Source: Aquila chrysaetos chrysaetos (taxonomy: Eukaryota; Chordata; Aves; Accipitriformes; Accipitridae). From it: 64,000 nt of DNA. The first letter of the stretch is position 1; the number at the start of each line of letters is the position of its first letter. Of the stretch, positions 11,457 to 23,900 are shown one piece after another. The stretch lies in assembly GCF_900496995.4 (NCBI RefSeq), contig NC_044009.1, positions 42,679,505 through 42,743,504 on the forward strand, given 5' to 3'. The notes below the pieces were generated by a model. The model made no database searches and had not been told where the DNA came from. It saw only the letters and a list, made by a program, of their open reading frames with translations. A program made the translations under genes and the position numbers.

Positions 11457-12489
11457 CCCCACCCCACCAAGACGTGACAGATGTTACTCTGGGAAGCTGT
11501 TAAAGTCACTTTAGAAAACTGACTGCCAAAGCAATGACCAAACTGGGAAGCCAGCTGGGACAAATGTCCCTCAGGGTGCTGCCAGAGGTATTAGTGTTTC
11601 AGAAAAAAACAGGGAAAAAAAGGAAGAAAATGCTCGGTTGCCATAGATGCCCACCAAAAGCTATGTTGGTTCCTTCACAGCCCTCTCTGGAATCCTGGGC
11701 AAAATTTCTTATTTTTCTCAGTGCCCTATTTTCCCTTTTCCACCTTATCTGGCCCTGCAAGTCTCCCAGCTCCCCTGGCAAAATCTCTACCATGTTTGGG
11801 CCAGCAGCTGGGCACCTATTTTCTCTCCGCTCCCCTTGATCTCGCCCACCTTGGCAGGGGCCATGGGGGACACTGCCCGGGGTTTGGGGACACTGCCTGG
11901 GGACTGGGGACAGAAAGAAGCACACAGCTCCTTCGCAAACTCTTTTGTTTCCACCAGGAGAGGGAGGGTGGGAGCCGTTGGTTTTCGTTTGCTTTTCGTG
12001 GAGAGCAGAGGAATAGACTTTGGTCTCCAGAGGTTGCTCTTTGGAGCTTGCTTGTGAAAGGCAGCACCTTTCAGGCTCAAAACCAGGAAGCGTTTTGCAA
12101 TTTTTGAGTTATCTGCTTGCAAAGATTTCCCCTTGTTTCTTTTATGAGGCTGTTCCTACATAAACAGTAAAGAGCTCGGTGTACAGCACCTTACCCTGCC
12201 CCTCCACAGTTTATGAACAGCCCGGGCATAATTAGGGCACACAAGACATGCTACATACACACACCCCAGGCGTCACCTTTCAGCCTGTGCTGCTGTTGAA
12301 TAAAGCAGGTCAATGAGTTCAGAAGGTGAGAAATGTCCCCCCTGGCCCAGGTTGTCCATCCAGCGCCAGGCTCTGCTCCAGGGACTGCAACAGGAGGGGC
12401 TATCTTGGTGGCCTCGCTCCTTTTATAGCCCCTTCCTCCAGCACCCCACTTTCTCACCCTGTTGTTAGATGGTACATCTCTGCCATGCA
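11457..12489. other. intergenic DNA; nothing recognised
   Basis: Unique sequence with several overlapping short open frames, but no codon bias, splice-flanked exon or familiar motif that I can support. A polypurine stretch lies near 11600-11630. Confidence 0.55.
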
Positions 12490-13260
12490 TTTGCATCCTT
12501 GAATTTGCCTAATTGCTTTTTGAACCTGCAAATACAGCGTCTGCAACCCCCTGTGGCAGCAAGTTCACCACCTGCACCTGTAAAGTATTTTTTTTTCTGT
12601 CTGCTTTATGCTGACCTCCTTTAGCTTTGCATAGCCTCAAATTCCGGTGGGTGTTTGGCTGCCACACAGCCCATCAATGATGGTTCGGTGCGTCCCAGTG
12701 AGTTTATGGGGCGCAGCGGGCTGGCTGTGCCTGGGAACACAGCTGGGTACCGCAGCCCCCCGTACCGCTCCCCTGGATCAGTGCCACCTGTCCTGGTCAC
12801 ATATTAACAACCACTTTATCTATTTGACCTTATACCTCCTGTTACCTAGTTACTTCACTTACTTTCCTTTACTCCTGCTACCTCTTTACTCCATGTTACC
12901 TTTTTCCTTCCAATTGCTCCAGCTCCTCCAGCTGATCCACTGCAGAGTGTGACAGATGTGGGAAGCTCCCAAACAGCTTCAGCTGTAAAAACAGCCACAA
13001 AGAAATCACTGAGCTTCTCTGCTACAGCTTCATCATTCCTATCTGACCCTTTTATACCCTTGTCATCAGCATTCCCACTAATTTCCTAGCTGCCTTTGCG
13101 GCTTTGATACATTTAAAGAGCCTTTTATCAGCAGTTAGAGCATCCTTTGCAAGGCAATTTACAGATTCTTATTTTTAGCCCTATTTATTTCCTGTTTAAT
13201 TGTGACCCGATATGTTTTATGGGTTTCCCTGTTCTTAGACCACTTTGGAGTTTTAGGGTT
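12490..13260 (-). mobile_element. ancient CR1/L3-like LINE relic
   Basis: The plus-strand text near 12500-12640 (a ctaattgctttttgaacc phrase, then a cctgtggcagcaagttcacc phrase, then a polyT-ctgtctgcttta phrase) follows the antisense of the 3' part of old CR1 elements. The part near 12975-13200 follows an upstream part of the same kind of LINE. Divergence is high and the reading frame is destroyed. Order and sense place the element on the minus strand. Boundaries are approximate, and the pyrimidine-rich middle (12830-12950) may be something else. Confidence 0.5.
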
Positions 13261-16200
13261 GGGTCTGGGGATTTTTTTGACTGGTTGCTGCAAAAATCAG
13301 TATCTTCATCTCACACCCCAAAACCTGGGAGAAATCAATTTAATCCTCCTGGGAACCCTTAACAAGCAGAGCTGCTCCATCCACAAACACCAGACAAGGC
13401 TTTGAAACAGGGAGTATTACTGGGCTAAAAAAAAGAAAGGGTGAAGGGTGGGAAACTGGGAAAAAATAGCAATTGATGACTTTGCAGTTGCCAAACTTGA
13501 CAAATGACAGTCCTCCTCTCACAGGAGTGGCAGATGAATGAGGCAGTGCTAGGCTTGCCTCGCATGCCTTTCTGTGGTTTGCGGCTCTGGGCTAATGAAC
13601 CCCAAATTTCAAGCAGGATCCGCTGTCCCTGGGTTGTGCCAGGGTCCAGTCACCCTCCTGAGCCTGGTGGTCCCCTCAAAACCAGCTAGGGACAGTGGTG
13701 TTCACCGAGGCATTTGCCTGACTCCCTTCAGCCCCCACCTGAGTTTCCCTAAAAGCTCTCTGTACCAAGGGTTTGGGTTGGGGAAGCTGTTCCTAGCAAG
13801 GAGGGGAGCACTTCTGGCTAGAGGAGATGCTCCTTTTCCCTTACCTCTGTTCCTCCTGTTGGAAGGAGCGCTACTGTTCACAACAAACCATCAAAGTCAA
13901 AGGAAGTACACAAGAAGTGAAAAGTCAAGCCCTTGGGTCTGCAGTGGTGTCTTACCTTCATTGCTCGCTCTTACTTGTTTATGCCTCTGGCCTGGCACAT
14001 CACATGCAGGATCTATGTAAAAACAGTCCCAGGAAGGAAACAAGGAGTGGTTTTCACCAGCAGGTAACCAGAAAAACGCAAAATGCTTCCTTCTTTCAGG
14101 CCTGAAAGGTGCTGCCTTTCACATGCAAGTTTGGATGCTGGGCCTTGCTGGGGAGTGTTTGGATGCAGGGTTTTATGTCTCATTTTCAAGGCTGGTTTCA
14201 GGCATAAGCAGTGCAAACAGCACAAGATCCATCAGGCCTGATTAAGCCCATCCTTACCCTACTGTCCCACCACATTACTGTGTGACAGCTCCTCTAAGGC
14301 AGCTGCCCAGACCCAGGCTCTTAACCCACAGCCACCCACGGCACCATACCCCTCCCCTGCCACCCCGCATCGCTTGAATGTGCTCAGGTGTATCCAGATA
14401 AATGAAGAATGGCACGTGACTTAAGCGAACCCAATACCCCGTACAAGTATTTGTTACAATACCATGCAAACCTCTGTCCCCGACTCATTTAGCATTTTTT
14501 AGTACACCCTGTGCAGATGTGCCAAGCAATCTCTCCAGTGTAATTTTTGGTCAGGACAAAAGTAGGCAGCAGACTTGAGTGGCACCATCTTCCCACGTCC
14601 TCTGCGGGTTGCGTGCCAGCAGGACACCCTGTATCTCAGGGGAGCAGATGGATAGAAGATCCCAGGATGCGAAACGAGTTGCAGCAGTTCCCTGAAGCCC
14701 CTCACCCTGCCTGCAGGCAAGTCCTCTCCCACACCAATGGGTGAGGGTTGCACTCAGCTCTCTTTCCCATGCCCAGTTGGATTTTGAAGGATAGGCAGCT
14801 GAAATGATGCATGAGTCAAGCAGCAGCAGTCATAAAAGACCACAAAGAGCTATTTTCCATGATCATATTTCCCAACAGAATCACACATTGCTAATAGCCT
14901 AACAGAAGTGAAATATCTGAGAGTTTGCCCTTTCGGTACAGAATTCCAGTCCAGATAAAAAAGCTGTAGCAGCCTTTGAAATGCTAAAGAGTAGTAGGCT
15001 TACAGTAGTATCTGATAGCCCCTGCCCAGCACAGGCTAAATGAGAACTGGTTGCAGTTGCAGAAATTAGCTTTGAACTAGAGCAATGAAAATTCCTCTGC
15101 AGTTAAATGACGTAAACACCTGACTATTTTTGCTGCTTTTATTATCAATGACAGCAAATGTCTAGATATCGCACCCCCAATAAAGTTTTACTGCATTAAA
15201 GTTTCGTTTATCATTGAGCTTTCAGCTGCATTTCCAACTCCTATTGCTTTGTGAAAGAATAAGAGATAACACTTAAAAAGCCTTTTCAATGTGCCTCTTT
15301 AGCAGGCTACTGTTACATGTATTTTAAGGATCCTCTGCACTAAGCTGATGGAACCAGGCAATTTATCTCAATGAAAGACCATGATGCATGGGCTGTTACT
15401 CTTGATATAAAGAAATCCTTTTATTAGACTCCATGTAACCCCAAGTTTCAGTCTGCCCTACAAAGAAGGGGAGGAGGGAGTATCCAAACAAAAGCAGCCA
15501 GCTGAACGAAGTAGAATTCTACACTGAGTTTCATGACTTTTTGCCACTTGTTCTGCCTGTATCCCACCCATTTTTCAGTGTCCCACCCCATGCAAACTCC
15601 CTGGAGTGTTCTGCTGGCAGCAGAACCTTTTCCTGCTGCTGAAAAATCAGAAAGAAGGGGAAAAGGAAAGGGCTTAGCAGGGGGATTAGTGGCAGGGAGC
15701 ATCTCCTTCACCCTAGGAAGGGTGGGACACACACAAGCTCAAAGAAAAAGAAGGGGGCAGCAGGCATCGGGGGGCCATACTTTAATGAAACTGTTGGGGA
15801 AGGGAGCTGGTCCCCCTTCTAGGGCTCTTCTAGCTGGAGGAAGGACGGGGCCTCTCCACCTCTTGTGCTAAGGGTAGCCACCATGCCTCGCTTTGCTCCT
15901 CATGGGCGAGTACTTTCAGAGGAAAAGTCAAGAAAATAAGACCAAATCTCTAGCATCCTTTCAATAAAGGTATCATGAATAGCTAAATCGAGCTAGCCCT
16001 GCTTGCATGGAGTAAAGGTCGCCTTGTGCATGTTGAGATGCACACAGCCAGTGTGGAGGGTGGCTAAAGCCACCAAAACCTGGCCTCCTACAGACACTTG
16101 CCAACGGCAGGTGCTGTGCAGCCAGGTGACAGCAGCAAAAGGGACAGGAGTCAACTGGAAGAAAGAAACAGTGAAAATCCATTTAGACAACAGAGAGAAA

Positions 16201-17050
16201 ATTGCACCTTTTCTCACCAGGCTACTTCTAAACTACCACTCATTGCAGGCAGTTTGGAGAAAGCAGGGTCTATCTTCTTTTGCTAGAGAAACCACATGAG
16301 AAAGATCAGGACTGTTTAGTTCCCAGTTTTCAACTGCATAACTGGCAAGTGGGAGCTGGTTTTGATCACTGAGAGCACTGGAACAACCTGTCTGCACGCA
16401 CATCCTGGTAACCCCTACAGTCACACCCTGTGTTCTCTACCACTGGCCCCCAAACTTGCCATTTAAGCTGAAAGACACTTCTGTTTTTTAGCTGTGTGAC
16501 ATTAGCAGACCCATATGCACAAAGCTGCAATCACAGAAAGCAGCTTGTCCAGCATTTTCAAAGGAGACCCAGCTGCACTAACTACCCAGTTCCCACTGAA
16601 AGCCATCACAGAAAATTGGTGCCAGCCTCACAGCAATAAACATTTAAGCTTCATTAAGATTTAATAATATTCCTGATCAGAACCTCTGAGTGAAAGCTGG
16701 GTGCTGATGTAACCAGTCTGTGCACACTTGGGTCTAAACTCTGCACAAGTTTTAACATAAAATAATCTCTGGAGTTGAAAAAAAAAACCCTTACACCACC
16801 AGGCAGCAACATAAGAAAGCCTTGGTACTGAGAAACAGTAATGTTTAATAGGAAAAGTTAATCTGCACATATAAAAAACAAACCACAAAATACAACATGG
16901 AATTAAATGATATTTTAAATGAACTTAACCTATAAATATATGTACATATTTGTGCATATATATGTATTTTAAATATATAAGGAAATGTTAATGCTAGTCA
17001 ATAGATAATGCACACTCTGTAGAGTACCGTAAAATGTGGATTCTTTTACA
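13261..17050. other. intergenic DNA 3' of MUC13; nothing recognised
   Basis: No exon, repeat family or RNA gene that I can name. Composition drifts from about 50% GC to AT-rich toward 17000. Scattered open frames under 150 codons lack coding character. Short AT-rich runs near 16925-16980 (TATA/TGTA-rich) are simple sequence. Confidence 0.55.
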
Positions 17051-17210
17051 GATTTATTGAGTGTATGTAAGAAATTTAAAAAAACCCAACCATAAGATCA
17101 TTCAATCAGAACATAAAGAGTGCAAGAGGAAAAAAAAAAAAAGCTTGCACTTTCCACAGGAGCTGAGAATGTAAAATCAGTGTCGTTGTGCAAGATGGAG
17201 AACAACAGAG

Positions 17211-17216
17211 TTTATT
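17211..17216 (-). terminator. MUC13: MUC13 polyadenylation signal (AATAAA), best candidate
   Basis: AATAAA on the minus strand, about 665 bases downstream of the MUC13 stop codon. Other AATAAA hexamers on this strand are at 17629-17634, which would give a short UTR, and at 17053-17058. Which are used cannot be decided from sequence. Alternative polyadenylation is plausible. Confidence 0.45.
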
Positions 17217-17881
17217 TGAAGATGTTGTTTCTTGTCATTGTATTGGGAAGGAAGGCTGCGTAAAAGGTCAGACAAGTACCGTTGTCTCACACAATGCATA
17301 TCAGTAGAGATCCAAACAAAATGCTTTCAGATAGGAAATATTGGGGGGTTGAGGAGGGGAAAAAGACTGTATCTGATACAGTAGAGAGAAACAGGTTAGG
17401 TTCTCATGAAGAACAGTTTTGATCTGTCCAAAGCCATGCAGGCTGCCTGTAGCTGAAATGGAGTGAGCACAAATACAGGCAAAGCTCTGGGTGCTGACAT
17501 TTTTCAGCATCACGCATATTGCCTGGACCATCTTCCAGAAGAACTGAAAACAGCAGGGTTAAAATCCTGGTATCTTGTCTACCCTCACTCTCTTGCCAAT
17601 GTACTGGCCTCCTGAAAGAAGTCTAATGTTTATTGGAGTCCGTTAGTTCTTTTAAATGTCATCTTCTTCTCCATACTCTTTCCTTCATTTTTCCCTTATT
17701 TCAGAGAGTTGTCCATGATCTCTTTCAAGCAGGGGTCTTCCTTTAGAAATCTTCAGAGAATCTGGGGTTATGGACTTTGTTGTCTTTTCTGCTGAAGTAA
17801 CTGCATTGCTGAGAGGCTGTGAAACTCTTTGGTCTGACCCATGGTCGCGGTGGTCATCCATCCTTCTACCACTCTGGTCAC
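17217..17881 (-). other. MUC13: MUC13 3' untranslated region (predicted)
   Basis: Sequence between the stop codon at 17884-17882 and the candidate AATAAA at 17216-17211. It is continuous with the last coding exon and has no splice donor that I consider strong. The extent depends on which polyadenylation signal is used. Confidence 0.45.
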
Positions 17882-17932
17882 TTAGTATCTGCTCTGCATC
17901 CTAAAGCCCTCAGACTCCCGTGATGCTTCATA
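17882..17932 (-). CDS. MUC13: MUC13 exon 15: C-terminal tail and stop
   Basis: Acceptor TTCTGTGTAG precedes TATGAAGC; phase 0 entry gives [16 protein letters not shown] and a TAA stop at 17884-17882. It aligns loosely with the human tail, which also has a Ser-Arg-Asp/Glu-Ser stretch near the end. It is 51 nt including the stop. The join to exon 14 is predicted from phase and resemblance only. Confidence 0.7.
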   Translation of the reverse strand, partial: YEASRESEGFRMQSRY

Positions 17933-20900
17933 CTACACAGAATTTGGACAGGAAAAGAAAAGAAATAAAGAGTAGCTCTGGGTCAGAGAGCTCCTTTCTC
18001 AAAATAGTTCACCGTGTAGCACACTGCACATGATAGCCCTCTCTCTGTGACACACCAGCCCTCAAGGACAACCAAACAGGCAGATTTTCATCAGCAAGAA
18101 GCTGACATCTTTGGAAAGTTAGAAATGCAAAATCCACATGAATCTGATCAATCAACTAACTAAATAGATGTTTTTCTACTCTTAATTGGCAGCTTTTTAA
18201 AAGCGGGTTTTGTTTTTTTCAAACGTCAGGTTTCTGTGTTGCTTCTATCACAGTTTAGGCCTCAATTCTCCAAACATGTATATATTACAACTAAACAGAT
18301 TTTCTTCACTAAACAGGGTAGTTTCTTGCACCGCAGAGGTGGAGCTAAAATGTCATTTAAACACAATTTGAATGGACAATGTGCTTCCTATTTACTCAAT
18401 GCATGCAGAACCCAGCAAATCAATCATATCACAGTGTAGCAATTCTCAAGCCCCTGCTTCCTCCACAGCTCCCTTGCAGGGTTCAAGGATAAAACAGGCA
18501 GTTTTTTCAGAACACACCTTTCAGCTAATGACATGCCTCTGCTGAACAGGCTCCCCTGGGCTATATCAATGCAAAAGCTGTGCTAGCTTTTTCATGGCAC
18601 TTTACACTTACCCCTTTGCAATGCTGCAGCGACTGCAGAGGGTCCTGCTGTGAACTAGGCATTGGCAGAGTGGGTGGGAGGACACCGACCCTCTGGGCAG
18701 CTGTGCCAGCTTAAGCTGACTGTGAATCTTGCATGAGGCTGCAACTAGGAAGTGCCAGTGCAGCACCTATTGACATTATAACCAGCTTAAAAGCAGCACA
18801 GGTTACAACAGCCTGTGATGCTTGCATGTACGCCTGTGCTGAAGGATGTGTTCGGTCAATGCGGACAAATGTCCTACAACACAGCAGACCACTGCCCAGC
18901 CAAACTGTTGCTTTGACCCTTGCTTTTCACATATCCCTCCTGTGACTCAAGGATGACTACTGGGGCTTTAGAAAGGTCTTCATAAGGTGAGTGCTGATCT
19001 CTGTATTCAGGGGAATTTTTTCAGCTGCATCTACAGTTGTTTGGTTGCCTTTGCACCACTCTGGCCTTCTAGATCAAGGGAGGATGGACAGAGTGGAGTT
19101 TAGGTTCCAACAATGTCTGTAGCCCATAACGCTACAGTTCAGGAACGCAATTCTCATAGGCCTGTGTGAAATGCTTACCAAATCTTCATAATCCCTCTCC
19201 GGAAAATGACCTCTATTTGTGGAACGCATCTCATATGGGTTGTTTGGCTGATATCCTGGGTTTCCATGGCCAGAAGTGGTCTGGACTCTGGGGAACATCA
19301 TGGTCTGTCTGTCATCAGAGGTATTTGGGTTGGAATTTCCTGACTTTATCAGTCTTTTCTTCTCTGGATCTTGTTTGCGTCGGGCTCTTCAGAGGAAATG
19401 AAAGAACAAAGGAAGTTTTAAAAGACATTTTAGTGTACCTTACTGAGTAAGTCCAACTTATCGAGTTATCCACTCCCACCTTATTTTGAATGCTCAGTCC
19501 TGTTCTGAAACATGCAACAGATTTTTCTAGCATAGCTATTGCAAAACACTTGTTATCAATGATAGGGTACAAAGATTGGTGTCTCTTATCACAGGTGGGG
19601 CTAAGCTGCTAGGAGAGACAGAGGGGGACTTTGGCCTCTTTTAACTAGTTCCTAGAGTGAAGGAATTTCCTTCACCACCACTAGCTCTAACTGACTGTTC
19701 AGAGGAAGAAATGAGGCATTCATTAGGCCTGGTTAGGAAAAGTTGCCCTCATGCCTGCAGCCAAAGCTGGACACTCAAATGATGCGTTTGCATTGTTTGT
19801 GATCACAAGTCCATACACCGCACACACACACTTGGCACCAGCTTGTGCACCTGCTGGCGAGCTATGCCTGCTGTGGGCGGTCTTGTAGGCATCTTTACCT
19901 GGGCAGTGCTGAGAGCAAAGGCAGAGGAGCTGCTTGAGAATTTCTATATTTATTGTGTGGAGAGAAGTGAGGAGGTGCAACTGCAATTGGGGATTTGCCA
20001 GTACACTGGGAATAGCAAGCTTTAAAGAGATGCTTGGCTGGAAATGCTGCCTGTATTGAGCTGAAAGGAGCATGCCAGGCCTTGAGCTGAAGTGCTAGCA
20101 GGGAAAGCTGCAGAGGGTCTGAATTTGGGCCACACAGTCTTCTGATATTAGCATCCTTCATCCATCTCATCCAGGTGCCATATCAGGACTGGCTAGGGCA
20201 GGATTATAATTAATGGGTCAGATGTGTATTCTGAAGACTTGGCTAAAGCTTTCTTAGCTGAATTCACAGCAAGAGAACAAATACTTCCGGGAAGAGCACA
20301 CAGGCAAAGCCAAATTCTAATGGCTACATGACTTAAATGAACTTGTCTGCCCAACTAGGCATGCAACCACATTCACAGCCCTGCCCCTCACTAAATTTCT
20401 GCTTAGCTCTCTACGTACATGCAGAAATGCAGCTTCTATTCAATTGTAAGAAATAATCTTACCTTACTGAAACAATAGAGACTGCTATCACTAAACTCAG
20501 GATAATGGCTCCAAACACTGTACCCACTATTATAAGGATGAGTTCACTATCTGGAAAAAACAAACAAACAAACAAACAAGAAACATCAATTGAAAACTCA
20601 TGGTAAATATTGAAAACCAAGTCCTGTCCCTGTCCTCTTACTATGAAAGAAAGAGAGAAAGGAAGAAAGGAAGAGAGAAAGAAAGAAAGAAGAAAATATG
20701 AAAGGAAGAAATAGAAAGAAAGAAAGAAAGAAAGAAAGAAAAAGAAAGAAAGAAAGAAAGATGAAAGAAAGATGAAAGAAATATGAAAGAAGATGTTATT
20801 CATTCCCAGGCTTCTGGTGCTGTCTCAGTACAACTGTCTGTGGACACAGAAAGATGTACATTAAAGAACTGATCTGCATTAAAGACCATCTCTTCTGGAT

Positions 20901-23900
20901 GGCTATTTTGATCCCAGCTCAGGGTCCTAATCCCATGCATTGAATGGCTTCACATAGTTATAGCTGAGGGACAGGAACAACTGGGAGGGTGTAGGGGTTG
21001 CTTAAGCTAGTATTGCTGCTAAAATAAGTAGTTAGGCATCAAATAGGCTCTTGCCATGCCCTAGGCACATAAGGCACACCAATCCGAGGTGTCTTTTATG
21101 TGGCACTATGAACACTGCATAAATATGCTATATCTGAATAAATGTTTGGCAGGGAAAATTAATTTTCACTGATCTTGCTGCAGAAACAGCATGACTAAGG
21201 GAGGAAGACATGGATTCTGTATATCTTCCTTCAACTGTGAATGGAATTGCTACTAAAACCTGGTCTTAGCTCAGCATAGCCATGGTAAGAAAAAAAAAAA
21301 AAAAGATAATTGTGTCCTGCAATGCATAATTTCAAGACAAGTGTGTGAAGAGTAAGACAGTCTCTTGAGCTACCCAACCTTACTGGTGATACCTACTTGA
21401 ACATCCCAGTCTGGATTTATGAGTTTGCCATTTAATACACTGAATGCCTGTACTGGAGATACACAACATGAGACCACCAACTGTGCCATTACCAGCAGAA
21501 CAATCCAGCACATTTAATCATAGGAGCATACATCGAGACAACAGGGAATATGATTAGTCGAAAGAACGTTACGCCAAACACATCTGTAAAGTATCTTTGG
21601 TTAATGCTCAGCAAACTTTTTATATCAGTACCCACTGAGTGCTGTATGGAGAAGATGAGGCTATTAATGGAGTTTATTATCAGCATGTCTCAAATTCGTG
21701 TTTCAATTCAGAATGTGTTGATTTTGTGCTGATTTAGCATTTTCATTTGCTTTATGAAAAAGGCCTTAAAATTCCCAAAACTTTCTCTAGAAAAATATGT
21801 TCCATGTGATAAAAAATATCCTTCCTGCCAAACATTTATACCTGGCAAGATTCACTGTGCTGCACTACAACTACCGTTAGCCAATCTCCAAAAATTTTAG
21901 GTAAAACCAGAAAAAACCCCTTGAAGATCTCATTGTGGCAGACACAGGTATGTTAAACGTATATTAAACATGTATAAGTTTAAGAATGCAGCAGTGCGAG
22001 ACTCCGAAGGGCCACATGAGTATATAGCTTTTGCACAAATAAAGCCAAAGGAGTTGTGAGAAGTTGTCATGGTTTAACCCCATAACTGTTTGTTTTTAAG
22101 TCTGCCTTTGACTGTATTAGACATTCCAAGTTTAGGCACATGCAAACACTAGAAGGCATGAAAAATGTCCTCTCCTAATCTATATGATGGTGGAAACTGG
22201 AGAAGGTGCAGTGAACAGCTGCAAAACTGACTCAGAAAAGGGAAAAAGCTTTGGAAGGCCTCTCTGGTTAGCTTGTCCAGATGATTACAATTATGGGATA
22301 ACACAGTCGGGGCCATCATCTCTTCACCAGTATACAGTACTAAATATTATGCAGTGTTTGCAAGGTAAAGCACAAACAAGAACCAGTGGTTGGATATTAA
22401 AGCAGAAATATTTCAAATGAGAGTAATCCACTGACGTTTTAATAGAGGGAGTGGTTAATTACAGGAGAAACTAATCTGTTAGTGGTGCTGAGTTCAGCAT
22501 TGCACGTCTTCAGATGAGGACTAAATGTTTTTCTGTCAACTAACCTGTCTTTGACTAAAAACTACTGGGCTTAATGCAGAGGTCATTAGAGAAAATGCTA
22601 CTTTCTGTCTGAACATGAGTTTCAAGGAGGATTTTTCCTTCCAGGCAACAATGGAATTTCGCTTGGTTTTTTCTAACATTTTCCTGCTATCAATACAGGA
22701 TGGTGGCACCCCTAAAGACTACTACTTGTTATTTTTATATCAGTCAGATTAAACATTACCAGATATTTTTCCATTCTATAATTAAAAATCAGAAATTCTT
22801 GTACTTACTGTTCTTGCAGTTCTCCCCAGAGTAGCCCACTGGACAACTACATGAGAGAAAAAAGAAAAAAGGGGAAAGAAAGAAAAGAAAAAAAAGATAA
22901 TGTCATTAAGCAGATCATCACAAAACAATAGTGTATTTCCACCTTTTATCAGCAGTTTCTCTGCAAGGTGTGTTCATTAAAGGTTTCCTCTTTAATGCTA
23001 TCTTAATATCAAATTCTTTAGCTTCGTTGTTAGAGTAAAACAATGTGAGATTTTCAGAATGACTGGTCAGCTGGGCACTCAAAGTTTCAGGTTCTCAGCC
23101 TGAAAAATGTTAAAAGGGCCTAATTTCTCCAACGAACTAAACCCTACACCTCTGAGCCGCTTGGAATTGCTACCCGCTGTCTTTATCAAAAGCCTCAATA
23201 TAAGGACTGGTAGCTTTTTATTTTCCTCCCATACTAGTTTCTTGTATTTAAAATATATCGACTTTACAGTAAGAAGTGTTTAGTGTGTAGAAGCAATAAC
23301 TACAAAAAGAGCTGAATTAATGGATATGGGAAGTAAGGTCCCTCTGCTTATCCACTGGAGCAGAGCACAACCAGTCACTTAGCTTCACTAGCAAACAACA
23401 CTGCTCTGTTCTGATCCTGAGCTGACAGAAATACCCGCAGAGAGAAAACCAAGACAAAATAACATAGGTCTGAAAGTTATCAGGAAACAGAGTCCCCACT
23501 GATATCAGTGGAAACTTTCCAGGGATTTGAGGCAAGTCTTGCTCTAATGCCTGTTGCTTACTAAATGCTTCAGCATACCAGTTCTCATGGCTCAATTACT
23601 CTGAAGGAATAGTTTATGTTTGTGTGGGCAACCCACAAAATAAGTGTGAAGTAGTTTATCCTCTTCACTGATTCACAGATGACCTTGGTTCTCCTTGACC
23701 TTCCTCTGAAGTATTATGAGTGCACACCAACGGCTAATGCCAAGCAGTTAAAAAGCCATAACTTGTGATACCATGGGAATTTGTCTACCTGCTAACCACC
23801 TTAGGCACCTCTCTGATTCACCTAGCTGCAGCCTGTTCTTCTAGACAGAGGGTGACCCCATGCTAGATGTTCTTCTTCCCTATCTTTGCCTAGAACACAG

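Noticed and set aside
19074..19178. Extension of the MUC13 tail by reading through the exon 14 donor
   Set aside because: A consensus donor (TTTG/GTAAGC) and a downstream exon with matching phase and human-like tail make splicing the better model.
20459..20803. Frame encoding a Phe/Ser/Leu-rich membrane-like protein
   Set aside because: Most of it is translation of a GAAA/CAAA microsatellite; only the last part is the real transmembrane exon.
22065..22083. Short tgtcatggtttaacccca resembling the end of the solo LTR
   Set aside because: Only 18 bases match and the following sequence does not continue as the LTR; may be a tiny fragment or chance.
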